64,000 nt of DNA from assembly GCA_003988855.1 (NCBI GenBank), contig QYAI01000059.1, forward strand, positions 81,066 to 145,065, read 5' to 3'. Shown here in pieces: positions 11,271 through 21,220 of this stretch. Under the pieces are notes generated by a model, which did no database searches, was not told the DNA's origin, and was given only the letters and a program-made list of their open reading frames with translations. Within the stretch, counting starts at the first letter, position 1, and each line of letters begins with the position of its first letter. The translations under genes and the position numbers were made by a program. This DNA comes from Arachnopeziza araneosa. Lineage: Eukaryota > Ascomycota > Leotiomycetes > Helotiales > Arachnopezizaceae.

Positions 11271-12074
11271 TCAATTATTGTTAGAGAACTCTCTAAACGA
11301 TGCAATCTCCACTTTGGTTCTGCTGAGTTCCTTTTCCAAAGCTTCATAGCATCCTTTTAGCTGTTGTCTTTCCATCTTCTTATCTTCATTTTCCTCCGTG
11401 CTCTGTAACCACTCTCTCAGCTTATCTTCCAGTCTACCAAGTACACCTTCTTTCCAGCAAATAGCATGCAATTTCTGGATATGATAGACATTAGGCTTTC
11501 CCTCCTCAATCATCATGGTGATATAGTGCCTATTCATGTACTGAAGTATTCGCTCGTTGTGTTGTGCAAACATATGAAATGTCTCCCAAGATGAGACGTA
11601 GAAGGTTACGATCTCCTCATTCGTACACAACAGAATAGGTTCAACGCCAGCTTTTATGCTGCTGTGTATAAGTGCTTCGATATTTGAGTAAAGTTTGGCT
11701 ATAATTCGTAAGCTTCGATTACTTTTTGCGTAGTTCATGAAGTTGACAACAGCTCTAGGATTAATAGTTAACAGGCGAAGCTGGAGTTTGGAACCAAAAC
11801 ATACGTGTAGCCAGCTATATACTGAAAGACGTCAGCCGAGTTCATGCTGGTGGTGGAGAGGGCAGAGTACCTCTGCTGTGTTTTGAATGTCCACTTTCGA
11901 GAACGGTATATACAGATGGTCTCGAATAAACAACCAGCTAAGTAGTTTAATCAGAATCGTTCATTGCAACCGGTTTAAAACTATCACACACCTCTCTTCT
12001 GGGTCTGTTCCATTTGGAATTGGTCTGGATGGCGAAAGATTGGACGTCAAATCGGGGGTGGGTTCGGAAGGCAT
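11271..12074 (-). CDS. free-standing cullin N-terminal-domain protein
   Basis: Exons on the minus strand are 12074-11992, 11937-11871, 11821-11805 and 11754-11271 (introns 54, 49 and 50 nt). They give a 216-aa protein whose frame closes only with this splicing; exon 3 is a 17-nt microexon. Residues ~24-180 follow the first cullin repeats: DPEESWLFIRDHL, then YIAGYTAVVNF (compare YMGVYTAVHNF of CUL1), LYSNIEALI, FYVSSWETF and ILQYMNRHYI, with EEGKPNVYHIQKLHAICW aligning to the EGKKxxYDxYTLxLxxW stretch. In CUL1 this part binds SKP1/F-box adaptors. The protein stops after a charged helix (residues 175-216) and has no cullin-homology/RBX1-binding domain and no neddylation site. Intact frame and introns suggest a real short gene rather than a random fragment. 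It may act as an SCF decoy; that is inference. Confidence 0.7.
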
Positions 12075-12355
12075 ATTTTCTGGCTGAATGATTTCAAAAC
12101 TGCGAATCGAAGACGAGTTTAAATGGAGAAAGAAAATGTTTGTAGAATCATATATCAAACCGGAATAGGGAGTTCGATCAGTCACTTGACGTCTGCCTGA
12201 TCCAAACCTTGACGTAGCCGATAGGTGAGGTTAAACTATGAACCAATAGCAGACCAGATGAGCTGAATTTTCCTGTCGTAGACTACAGCTGCTCACGTTG
12301 CAACCTGGTTCTACTTCTTCGCAGGATACTTGATCAACTTGAGTGTTGATGTTGT

Positions 12356-12850
12356 TTGAAGTTAGGGTTGGCCAATCAGAAGCGCATCGCCAAGAGCCAT
12401 ACACCTTACCTCAGAGGACCCCTCTTCTTTTCCTTCTCGCGCTCAACGCAGCAGATTGAGAATGACCACCTATCCAGCGTGCTAACAGATCCCAGAAATA
12501 TTGTACCTCTGTCTCTGCGCCGCTTGCGGCAGCAAATCAGTGCTACCTCGCCACTCTGCGAATATTACCAATGTCGCGTCAGTCTCCCATACCGAATCAT
12601 CACAGCTTTCCAGCGATTCTCACCCCTTCCCACAGAATTTCGAACAGTAATATGGCGGAAGGTGTTAGAGCCACACGTTCTCGGGTTATCTATCCAAGAG
12701 AAGGAGGATCCATACTACTTGAATAGCTCCAGCTCTCGACGGGTGTCGCAGAACAAACAAGATTGAGAATTGGTTTGGGCTGTCAACTCTCCATACACGT
12801 ATCCCGTACCACTGAACGTTTACCATCAGTCTCGAGCTGTCATACTTCAA
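12356..12850 (+). pseudogene. 2EXR-domain gene remnant
   Basis: The frame from 12356 carries FQRFSPLPTEFRTVIWRKVLEP, the hallmark start of the fungal 2EXR domain. It hits TGA at 12764-12766 and continues in the same frame with PVPLNVYHQSRAVILQ, the second 2EXR signature (normally PxLLxVCxESRxVAL), before another stop near 12851. A usual 2EXR protein is 250-400 aa and would have more sequence between these blocks. This looks like a shortened, stop-containing relic. It lies head-to-head with the cullin-like gene. 2EXR proteins are abundant in Pezizomycotina, and their function is not established. Confidence 0.55.
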
Positions 12851-13656
12851 TAATACAGTAGGTTGAAGCAGTGGAGGCTGTAGCTCATTATTGTGACCAT
12901 TTATATCGATTACTATGTGCGGGACGCATCAGATGGCAAACTATCATCGCATAATGGGAACAACCACCCATCCGTCCGCGACTAAATAGAGAACATTTCT
13001 GTTTAGAGCGCGTGGGGATGAGGATAGGGCCTCCCCTGGCCTGACAGCACGAGGTCTACATGCCAAGACAAAACGTTAGCGCTTGCGCTTCTGTTGAAAT
13101 TGAAATATCCTTATCTGAATATTCCTACTTTTGAAGCAAGTTTGCGTGTCAACGATTGGAGATCTAGTCGATCTTTAATGTTCGCTGGGATTCCCAAAGA
13201 GGTAGTTACTCCGTAGCCTTCACAGATATATCCACTTCCATCAATACGGGTTTGATCTGGGCTTCTACCCTGTTAGAGCTCTTCATTCAAGCACTGCTCT
13301 CTAGCTCGTGTTCTTCGGTAAAGATTTCTGTAGTCATAGTCAAAGCGAAATTTTACATGCTTGTCGAAGTCAAATACAAGATCTGACGCCTAGTCAAAAT
13401 ATATGGCTGGGACAACAAGATATCTACTCAGGGTCTCTATCATTTCTTCAAGCGAACAAACAAATGGGTGTGAGCTTCGCAGAAGCATAGTGGATCGAAG
13501 TCAATTTAGTAGCTGAAGGTTGTTAAGGGTTGTTGTATTGCTAAAACGAATTCATCCAACATGTCCTCCCAAATGTTTAGATATCCAAGCCAACTTCATG
13601 TCACATCTCAGTCTTCTGATTCCTATTTTCCCCAACGCCTGTTTAACACCCTTCAT
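12851..13656. other. intergenic, nothing recognised
   Basis: About 800 bp downstream of the 2EXR relic and of the small secreted protein gene. Only short frames without motifs are present. Confidence 0.5.
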
Positions 13657-14003
13657 TTAAAATCCTTGCTTCTTGACCTGGGCCTGGGCAGCAGCGATAG
13701 TCGCAGCCTTGTTGGGATCGACGAAGTTGCATCCAGCCTTGCCGTTCTGGAAAGCGGCGGCGACAGCGGAGCAGACACCAACATTGCTGGCATTGGCGCA
13801 GCATGCGGTGGAGCAGTCGGCATCGTCAACACATCCACCAGTGATGAATTGAGAACCGTTTCCAGAACCGACGTGGCTAGCGCCCGCGGCGTTAGGAGTG
13901 ATGGCACTGACGCAGGCAGCGACTTGAGTTTGTCAGTTAAATAAAGAAAAGAGTTCTGGGAACACTCACGAGCGACAATAGCGACTAATGTGAGGCGAAC
14001 CAT
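13657..14003 (-). CDS. small secreted cysteine-rich protein, BAS2/BAS3-like candidate effector
   Basis: Exons 14003-13970 and 13922-13657 (47-nt GT-AG intron) encode 99 aa. Residues 1-18 form a signal peptide (MVRLTLVAIVALAACVSA). The mature part begins TPNAAGASHVGSGNGSQFI and has six cysteines in the pattern GGC-x5-C-x3-CC-x7-C-x14-C, ending in an Ala/Gln/Lys-rich tail. The block SQFITGGCVDDADCSTACC matches what I remember of the biotrophy-associated secreted proteins of Magnaporthe and their widespread ascomycete homologs. The role is probably extracellular, at the host or environmental interface; biochemical activity is unknown. The intron right after the signal-peptide start is common for fungal secreted proteins. 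Signal peptide and cysteine pattern are clear, the family name less so. Confidence 0.75.
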
Positions 14004-15427
14004 ATTGAAGTTTTGGAGGGCGAGAGTTGAAGAATTTAATTAAAAAATTACTGTAGTTTTGAAGTATGAACGACACCTGGTCGGTTTGTTGAATGAAAGA
14101 ATGCTGAAGCTGAAGAAACAGAAGAGGATATTTTCAGGGTGGTTCTAAACAGTTGGCGGCCGCTGCCTCTTTATAGAGCTTGCCCTACCAACTACCTGGT
14201 ACTTCTTGGCTCGTTCGTCTGGATGTTCTGACTGCGATATTGGATCCGTTACAACTAGGTATCATCGACAGCATCAGACGCCAAGGACTTTGTGTCAAGG
14301 CTGTCTTAGTAGCGAGGACGATGATACACAATCTGCGCTTATCCTTACCCTCGCAAGATCTGTATAAATCTTATGTGAGGTCAGCGAAAGTAATAGACAC
14401 TTCGAAAAAAAAAAAGCAGCGGCTGATATCAGAATGTAGTTGAGAGCTTTTCGGGCCCGGCAACGAAAGTACGAATTATGTATGATCATAATGCCGCTGT
14501 GTCCCATCTCATAAGAACTCTCTCTCGTTAGTATTTACCCATAGCCCCACATGATGTACAATCAGATCCATCCGATCTTGTTAAAGTGACGAGACCCGAG
14601 CGGGAGCCCCATGATGCCCATCATACGTCAAACACGTTTTGAATGATCCCCATGAACGGCGCCACAACCGTCCATTAAAACTGTCATGATTACCGAGATC
14701 GAAAGATCTGGAGCGCCTGTCCCCAGACTTTCTCAAACCCCTGGAGCTAGACGGACGATTCTGTTGCGCGAAGGGTTTCATAAATACCAGGCATGAATCT
14801 CGCCTGAATGATGAAATAGGGTTTGGAACAATGGTGGTGAATGGTCTGAGGTGCTGATTGAGCGGCTAACAAAACCAGCTCAAACAGATTGTTGCTCCTG
14901 ATGGGATGAGAGGATATTTGATGCCCAAGGGGATGAGTCCCTAGGCGAACACGTGAACGCAACGTCAACAATCGTTGCAAAACGCTGCGAAATCTGACGC
15001 TCGTGTCTGCAGGCTATTTAACCTTGTGGTTTGGAATTACCTTCAGACCAGCCAGGCTCTTAAGGGCTCTAGTGATAACTGTTTCTAAAACACACGAAGG
15101 ATCTTTCTCTTGCATCCTGGGGCTACTTCAATTAGTTTGTTAGAATGAAGGAACGATGCATCCAAGATTCCAAATCAAGCCCTGTTTACCTCGTGAAGCG
15201 TGGATGGATATACAAATATATGGCTGGATATCTATTGCATCCTGTGATAGACAAGCTCTCTGCGAGTCTGCCAAGTATATACAGACGAGATTACCACAGA
15301 TTTTGTACGCCTCATCTGCAGTCTTTGCTTAAACGCGGCTAGCCTTTTTTTTTCATCGGAATTTTTTCTCTCCAAGGCTGGGTATTTTGCATACTTGGTA
15401 TCTTGAGCCGCTGAGCCGTTGAGCCAC
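14004..15427. other. long intergenic region between effector-like gene and RIB1
   Basis: No supportable gene. The left ~150 bp upstream of the secreted-protein gene contain a TATA-like TTTATAGAG near 14171. The rest has scattered short frames on both strands. Homopolymer T and A runs occur near 15344 and 14406. Confidence 0.5.
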
Positions 15428-16649
15428 TCAAGTCTCCTCGTTCATCGCCAGCATATGTCCCATTTTTTCAATCTGTAAATATTAATTAGTAAACAAAGTC
15501 CATTTCTTGTTCTAAGATACTCACTTTGGTTTTCAGATATCCCCCAACTTCCACGCTTCTGATTCCTCCTGTCCCACCTTTCCGCCAAGCAAGTGGAATC
15601 ATTGGTACTCGTTCTTTTACTACAACCTCCCTGTTCGGTCCCTCAACTGCTCGAACTTTGTCTGGGTTGTTTGTCAATAACCTGATATCTTTCACACCCA
15701 GATCTTGTAACATTGCTGTTGCTAATCCATAACTCCTTGCATCCGCTGGGTGCCGTAAGAGCAAGTTGGCTTCTACTGTATCAGACCCCAAGTCTTGTAG
15801 ATTGTAAGCTTTCAGTTTCTCCCCAAGGCCAATTCCTCGTCCTTCTTGACGCAGATAAATAATTATGCCAGAAGGGTGGGGATTTGAAGGCGTGGGTAGG
15901 GACATGAGACGTGCAGCCTCGTCGAGCTGTTCACCGCAATCACAACGCGCAGACCAGACTGTTTCGCCCGTGTAGCATTCCGAGTGTATTCTTACCAGCG
16001 GTGGATCTTTCTCTTTCTCGTCCGGCCGATTCTCACTTTCCGGCAATCGCGAGCTCGTCCGGCCAGGGTATAATCTTCCAACATACGCCCCTCTAATCAA
16101 ACGATCCATTTCGGTTTCTCCTTCTCTAACTCTATCCAGAGAAGTACTCCTAATACTATTCCCGAAAACAATAGCCAAATGCTCTTTATTGTCCTCGCTG
16201 TTTTGGTATAAATGCAAAAACATCTCTGTCCCGGTGCCTCCTATGGTTGTGGGTATTCGAGCTCGTACAACACAGTTAACGTCTGGTAGTCTTTTCAGAA
16301 GTTTGGGCTTCTTTTGCCCGCACCCTCCATCTGCTTGTGTGCTATCTACTGGTACGCTTCTTGGCACATGCTGTTGTCCGCTGGAAGGGGTTTGAATCCC
16401 CGGCGTACTGGGCGGTGTGAATTGAGGGCTGACGAGCCCGGGGAGAGAAGCATCATCGTGATCGGTTTGAGTGGAGAGGGTCGAATTAGAGAGCGGATGT
16501 GGATGTAGGGAGAGTGAGTTGAGGTCGAGTTCTGATATTGCGCGAGAAACGGGAATTGGGCGCGGGGAGTAGAATGGTGGCAGGTGAGGCACCTCGTCGT
16601 CAGACTCGGGATGCCAGGAATTGGGAGAGGAATTGGTGAAGTCAGGCAT
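15428..16649 (-). CDS. RIB1: GTP cyclohydrolase II (riboflavin biosynthesis)
   Basis: Catalyses the first step of riboflavin synthesis: GTP to 2,5-diamino-6-ribosylamino-pyrimidinone 5'-phosphate plus formate and pyrophosphate, in the cytosol. Exons 16649-15525 and 15472-15428 (52-nt intron) give 389 aa. The catalytic domain has the zinc-binding SECYTGETVWSARCDCGEQL, the LRQEGRGIGLGEKLKAYNLQ core with the catalytic Arg, and the DTVEAN and LLTNNP motifs. The small second exon adds IEKMGHMLAMNEET, the usual C-terminal end of fungal RIB1; if the intron is retained, a different 12-residue tail and stop follow. The N-terminal ~110 residues are Ser/Pro-rich and probably disordered. An overlapping upstream frame (16989-16642) could be a uORF. 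Confidence 0.93.
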
Positions 16650-17781
16650 CTTGGCAGATTCTCGCTATAATAGAAACGACATAGGACGATTTGTTTGGGG
16701 TTAGAAACGTGCAACAGAGAATCCGAAGAGCTGAGGTGGGATGTGGGTTTTGGGGATATTCGGGGCCGAGGTCGCTTGCTAAAGGTTCGTAATCGATGAG
16801 CAGAACGGGAAGTGAGGTTTCACCTGATTTATAAATCAAACTCCAAGGGAAGCCAAGGTTTTTGACAAGGCTTGACAACAATATTCCTCCTTCGTCCGTA
16901 CGCCGAGAGCTGACTGTATTGTTTCGGGGCCAGTCACGTGGGATGCGGATCCGAGCAGAACCCTCTGCTTTGTCAGCGCCTTCGGTCATCCTCCATCGGA
17001 TTTCTCGCCTCAGGAGGCTATGACGTGTTTGGTCAAGGATTCAGTTCAGGAAGACTTCTCACTGCCATCTGTGAGGTGTAACTAGTGTCAATAACATGTC
17101 AGTTACAGAATTAAGTAGGCTCAAGAAAAGGTAAGGACGAGTTTCTGTCATTGGACAAGAGTCTTTGCTTGGATTTCTTAGCGGTGATTAGCTTGCATAT
17201 TTTGCAGGTTTTTGTGAGCTTGCAAGGGGAATAGATGCTACCTACAGCAATTACTCGTCTTCATCAAACGTGATTCCTAATGGTCTCAATGCTCCATAGC
17301 ATAAAACTAGGCATTCAACACGAGAACAAGAACATTAATGACACAGCCAGGTACTATTACAATCTTCCTTCGTACTATTACAAATTTATATCGTACTCCC
17401 TTCTCCCAACCCGCAAAGCCCATAATCATGAGAGAACCGGAAGAGGCAAGAGAGTAAAGCACCAAGCACCATCTATGCGGCATCTCAGCTCAGTCCAGCT
17501 TGAAGAAAATATGGTATCGCCGCCGGACGTTTATGAAATCAGAAACAAACGCAAAAGCAACGCTGCATTAACCGTGTATGTAATAAATTCAGCCGCCATT
17601 ACATCACCAGTTGAAACTTTCATGTCCGCCCAGTCCAGTTTCCTGCACTGGTCTCAGTCTTATCCTTTCTATTCTGCAAGCTTAGATTGCATCTTTTTTT
17701 TCGGCTTGCGGAATCTTGGCGTGATATGGGCGAGAGTGAGTAGGTACCGGGTCGGGGTTGTGTGATGATGGTTCCAAGGAT
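16650..17781. other. intergenic: RIB1 promoter and ARF6 3' region
   Basis: No gene seen. A CACGTG hexamer lies near 16936. A 161-codon frame (17280-17765, +) has no motif and composition unlike its neighbours, so I do not call it. Confidence 0.5.
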
Positions 17782-18492
17782 TTATTTCTTTTGCATACTC
17801 GGCTGAGACTTGACATTATTTGAAAGCCAATGCTAATCAAAAGTTAGTAACGATTCTTCGAATAGAGGGTCTGAATCAACGTACTAGTCCTTCCAACAGC
17901 CCTTCACCCGTAGTTGCGCAACTAGGCACAACGTACCAGATCTTGTCCTTTAATTGGTTGAGCTTCAGAGCCTCAGTGACATCTGCCGGTTTCATTGCTC
18001 CGAGTTGTCAGTATCTGCCTTGTTGTCCCAAGTATAAACAACATACCTCCGGGGATATCTTGCTTATTCGCAAATACCAGCAATAACGACTCCTTCATCT
18101 CTCGATCATTGATGATGCGATGTAACTCCTGCCTTGCCTCGTCTATGCGCGCTCTATCGCTTGAATCGATAACAAATATCAATCCTTGAGTCCCTAGCAT
18201 CATACGTCAGCAGTGTTCAGTCAGATGTTCTCCACAACCCACCTGAAAAGTAATGTCTCCAAAGTGGTCGAATCTTGTCCTGTCCTCCTACATCCCACAC
18301 ATTGAACTTAACATTTTTATATGTCACAGTCTCAACATTGAAACCCACAGTAGGGATTGTGGTGACATCCTGATTCAGCTTGAGCTTATAGAGAATTGTT
18401 GTTTTTCCCGCAGCGTCGAGACCCAACATCAACAGACGCATTTCCTTTGATCCAAAGATCTTGCCCATCATCTTGGAGAGTTGTCCTCCCAT
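17782..18492 (-). CDS. ARF6: ARF-family small GTPase, ARF6/ArfB class
   Basis: Exons 18492-18243, 18193-18047, 17997-17885 and 17832-17782 (introns 49, 49 and 52 nt) encode 186 aa, the normal ARF length. It begins MGGQLSKMMGKIFGSKEM with Gly2 for N-myristoylation and an amphipathic helix. The P-loop GLDAAGKT is at 24-31, switch I around T48, DVGGQ at 67-71 and the base-binding NKQD near 129; SCAT follows. The IFGSKEMRLLMLGLDAAGKTTILYKLKL stretch and the FARR-less effector loop fit ARF6 rather than ARF1. The protein should cycle on plasma and endosomal membranes, controlling endocytosis and polar growth. The final exon supplies the C-terminus (HWLSNNVKSQPSMQKK). Confidence 0.93.
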
Positions 18493-19265
18493 TTTAGCGT
18501 TGTCTGTGCGTGATCTGGAGGTATGGTTGAGGAGGTTGAGGAAGTGGCAGAAGGTAGAAGATGCGCTTCTCCTGTGAATTTTGTGTGAGCTCGTGTGCGC
18601 TGCTTGTTTAGTTTGTTCTGTCCGTGCAATTTCAATGATGCTGGCCTGCCCCTGAACTATTCGATTCGAATCTCCTTGACAAGGCTATAGGTTGTACTAA
18701 AGTTTAATTTCTGGTCGCGATCTGCAAGAATTTCAGTGCTTCGTCGAAATTGAAGTAGGGAGAGACTTCGATGTATGAGTGCGGGAAAGGCGTCTCGAAT
18801 TGAAAGGGACGGAATACGATCCAAGGGGTTTAGACGCCCGCGAGGAGATTTGGAGGCGTTTCGATAATTACACGCGATTTTGCGCCTGTTTTAAGGGAGC
18901 GCGTTAAGCTTGTGCTCGGTCTTAACTTGAGGTCAGGTGACAGAGAGAACAGATGAAACCTACACGCTCCGATTGAAAAATGCCTCCTCTTCTCTATCTT
19001 CCTCTTCAACGATTGTGCTTTCCCCAAAAGAGCTTTTCGTATGTTGGGTTTGAATACCCAAGTGGCGTATTGCTGGCATAAACAAACCATTGCGGGGAGA
19101 CCGTTTTAAGCAGCTCCGCGACGGCTGACTTCGATTGGTTGAACAAATTCTAGCGCGGGGCTCCTGGCTTCGATGTCGTTTCGTATTTAAACTCTTCACT
19201 TCTCACCTTCTCTTCTTCTTGCTAACTCTCGATTCCCATCCTCTCTGCTGGTTGGAGTTTTCAGG
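18493..19265. other. divergent promoter between ARF6 and phosphomannose isomerase
   Basis: A shared 770-bp upstream region of two housekeeping genes. A pyrimidine-rich tract (TCTCACCTTCTCTTCTTCTT, near 19200) sits just before the isomerase start. No gene is seen. Confidence 0.6.
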
Positions 19266-20659
19266 ATGCAAATTCCTTTGATCAGACTCCAGTGCGGAGT
19301 CAACAGTTACGATTGGGGCAAAGTCGGAAAGGACTCAGCAGCGGCCAAGTGCGCTGCTGCAACTCCAGCAAATGGTTTCGCAATCCAAGAAGACAAACCA
19401 TATGCCGAGGTATGATTATCTTGGATTCATCTTGTTTGATCTAAAGAAGACAGCTATGGATGGGTACACATCCCTCAAATCCTTCGAAAGACCTCCTCAC
19501 CAAGCGTACTCTTCTCGACCTCCTCCAAGACAATCAGGCCCTTCTTTCGCCCGAGGTGAGCGAAAAGTTCGGACACAAGCTGCCTTTTTTACTCAAGGTT
19601 TTATCCATTGGGAAAGCTCTCAGTATTCAGGCGCATCCAAATAAAAAGTTGGCAGAACAATTACACAAGAAAGACAGCAAGAATTATCCCGATGACAACC
19701 ACAAACCTGAGATGGCCATTGCGATTACTCCTTTTGAAGGATTATGTGGTTTCAGGCCGTTGAATGAGATATCTCATTTTCTTGCAACGGTACCAGCAGT
19801 AAAGAAGCTTATAGGGGAAGAGGAAGCTGGAGCATACCAGTCCACGATCAAGGAGACTTCTGACACAGTAGAGGATGAGTCAAGCAACAAGAAAGCATTG
19901 AAAAGAGTATTTAGCGCTCTGATGAACGCGAAAAAGGAAGACATTGAGTCGGCAAGTGAAGAGCTCGTCAAATCTGCAGAGCAAGAAGGCGCGGACTTTG
20001 CTGGTGAAGGAGGGCCATCGAATACGGGAAAAGAGTTGGCAGATCTTGTTATTAGATTAAACAAGCAGTTCCCTGGAGATATCGGCTTGTTCGTCCTATT
20101 CTTCCTCAACTATGTCAAGCTCGAGATTGGAGAAGCTATGTTTCTAAAAGCAGACGATATCCATGCATACTTGAGCGGAGACATCGTGGAGTGCATGGCT
20201 GCATCAGATAATGTTGTACGCGCTGGATTTACGCCCAAATTCAAGGACGTGGACACTTTGCTGAACATGCTGACATATTCATACGCCCCAATCGAAGAGC
20301 AGAAGATGGAACCTGTTGATTATCCATATGTTACTCTCAATTCCACAGCATACTCCTCGGCCTCCTCGGCCATACTTTATGACCCCCCAATCGAAGAGTT
20401 CAGTGTTGTGAAGACGGAGTTGAAGAAGAAGGGGGCGAAAGCTACATTTGAGCAAATCGCGGGTCCGAGCATCCTCATCTGTACATCTGGAAGCGGGAAG
20501 ATCAGTGTCGGGCCAAAGATAGAAGAAGTGAAGTCGGGATACGTTTTCTTCGTCGGCGCAACTGCAGAAGTCGTGCTTGAGAGCGAGGAAGCAGATTTTA
20601 CAACATTCAAGGCGTTTTGTGAGTTGCAAGGCAAGGAAGATGGAAAGGAAAAGCTTTGA
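19266..20659 (+). CDS. PMI40: mannose-6-phosphate isomerase, type I
   Basis: Interconverts fructose-6-phosphate and mannose-6-phosphate, feeding GDP-mannose for glycosylation and cell-wall mannan; cytosolic, zinc-dependent. Exons 19266-19409 and 19454-20659 (44-nt intron) give 449 aa, close to fungal orthologs. It starts IRLQCGVNSYDWGK, and residues around 110 hold the KVLSIGKALSIQAHPNK motif with zinc-ligand Gln and His. LFVLFFLNYVKLEIGEAMFLKADDIHAYLSGDIVECMAASDNVVRAGFTPKFKDV follows as the conserved cupin core with Glu and His ligands. The C-terminal second cupin (GSGKISVG) is complete. Nothing unusual is seen. Confidence 0.95.
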
Positions 20660-21220
20660 GTACATACACGGATAGACAGAAAAATTCGAAGTCACGGATT
20701 GGTGAACGTTGCAAGCTGCTGCGATGATCTCCAGGACTCTTCCAGATCTTTTAGAAGTGATACCAGAAAAGATGAAACTCATATCCCTGCTCCTCGTGCT
20801 CGTGCTGTCATCAATCAGTTGTTCCCGAAAGAGGCAACTGGACCCAGACTGACAGCTTGAGCTTCGAAAGTTTTGAGACCTCTCCGAGGTCCCACCATAC
20901 CGTTAATCAAGCCGCCCACAAACTGGCTGCCAGTCATAAGCCCGGCTCAGGGATGATTTCCCGAAGGTGGTGCTATCATGAGTCAAGCCACCAATCAGAG
21001 CGGCCTCCCAGTCAAAAGGGAGCATTAGTGTCCTGCATTGGCCTAGTGCCAAATGTCTTATCGCGAGGCTGACAGGGACGAGCAATCAGTGACTGGGAAG
21101 AAAGCCATGACCGAGAGCTTGAGAGGATAAGTAGTCGCTGGTGCCGGGCGCTCGAGATGGCTTCATTATTTCCACTTCCTGGAGGTTGAGACTTCATCGA
21201 TATATGATACAGGATCCATC
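20660..21220. other. intergenic, nothing recognised
   Basis: 560 bp between the isomerase stop and the permease start, with only short overlapping frames. Confidence 0.5.

Noticed and set aside
16642..16989. Minus-strand frame overlapping the RIB1 start
   Set aside because: Not conserved-looking and not in the RIB1 frame; at most a uORF.
17280..17765. 161-codon plus-strand frame downstream of ARF6
   Set aside because: No recognisable motif, AT-rich codon use, ends at the ARF6 3' end; treated as chance.
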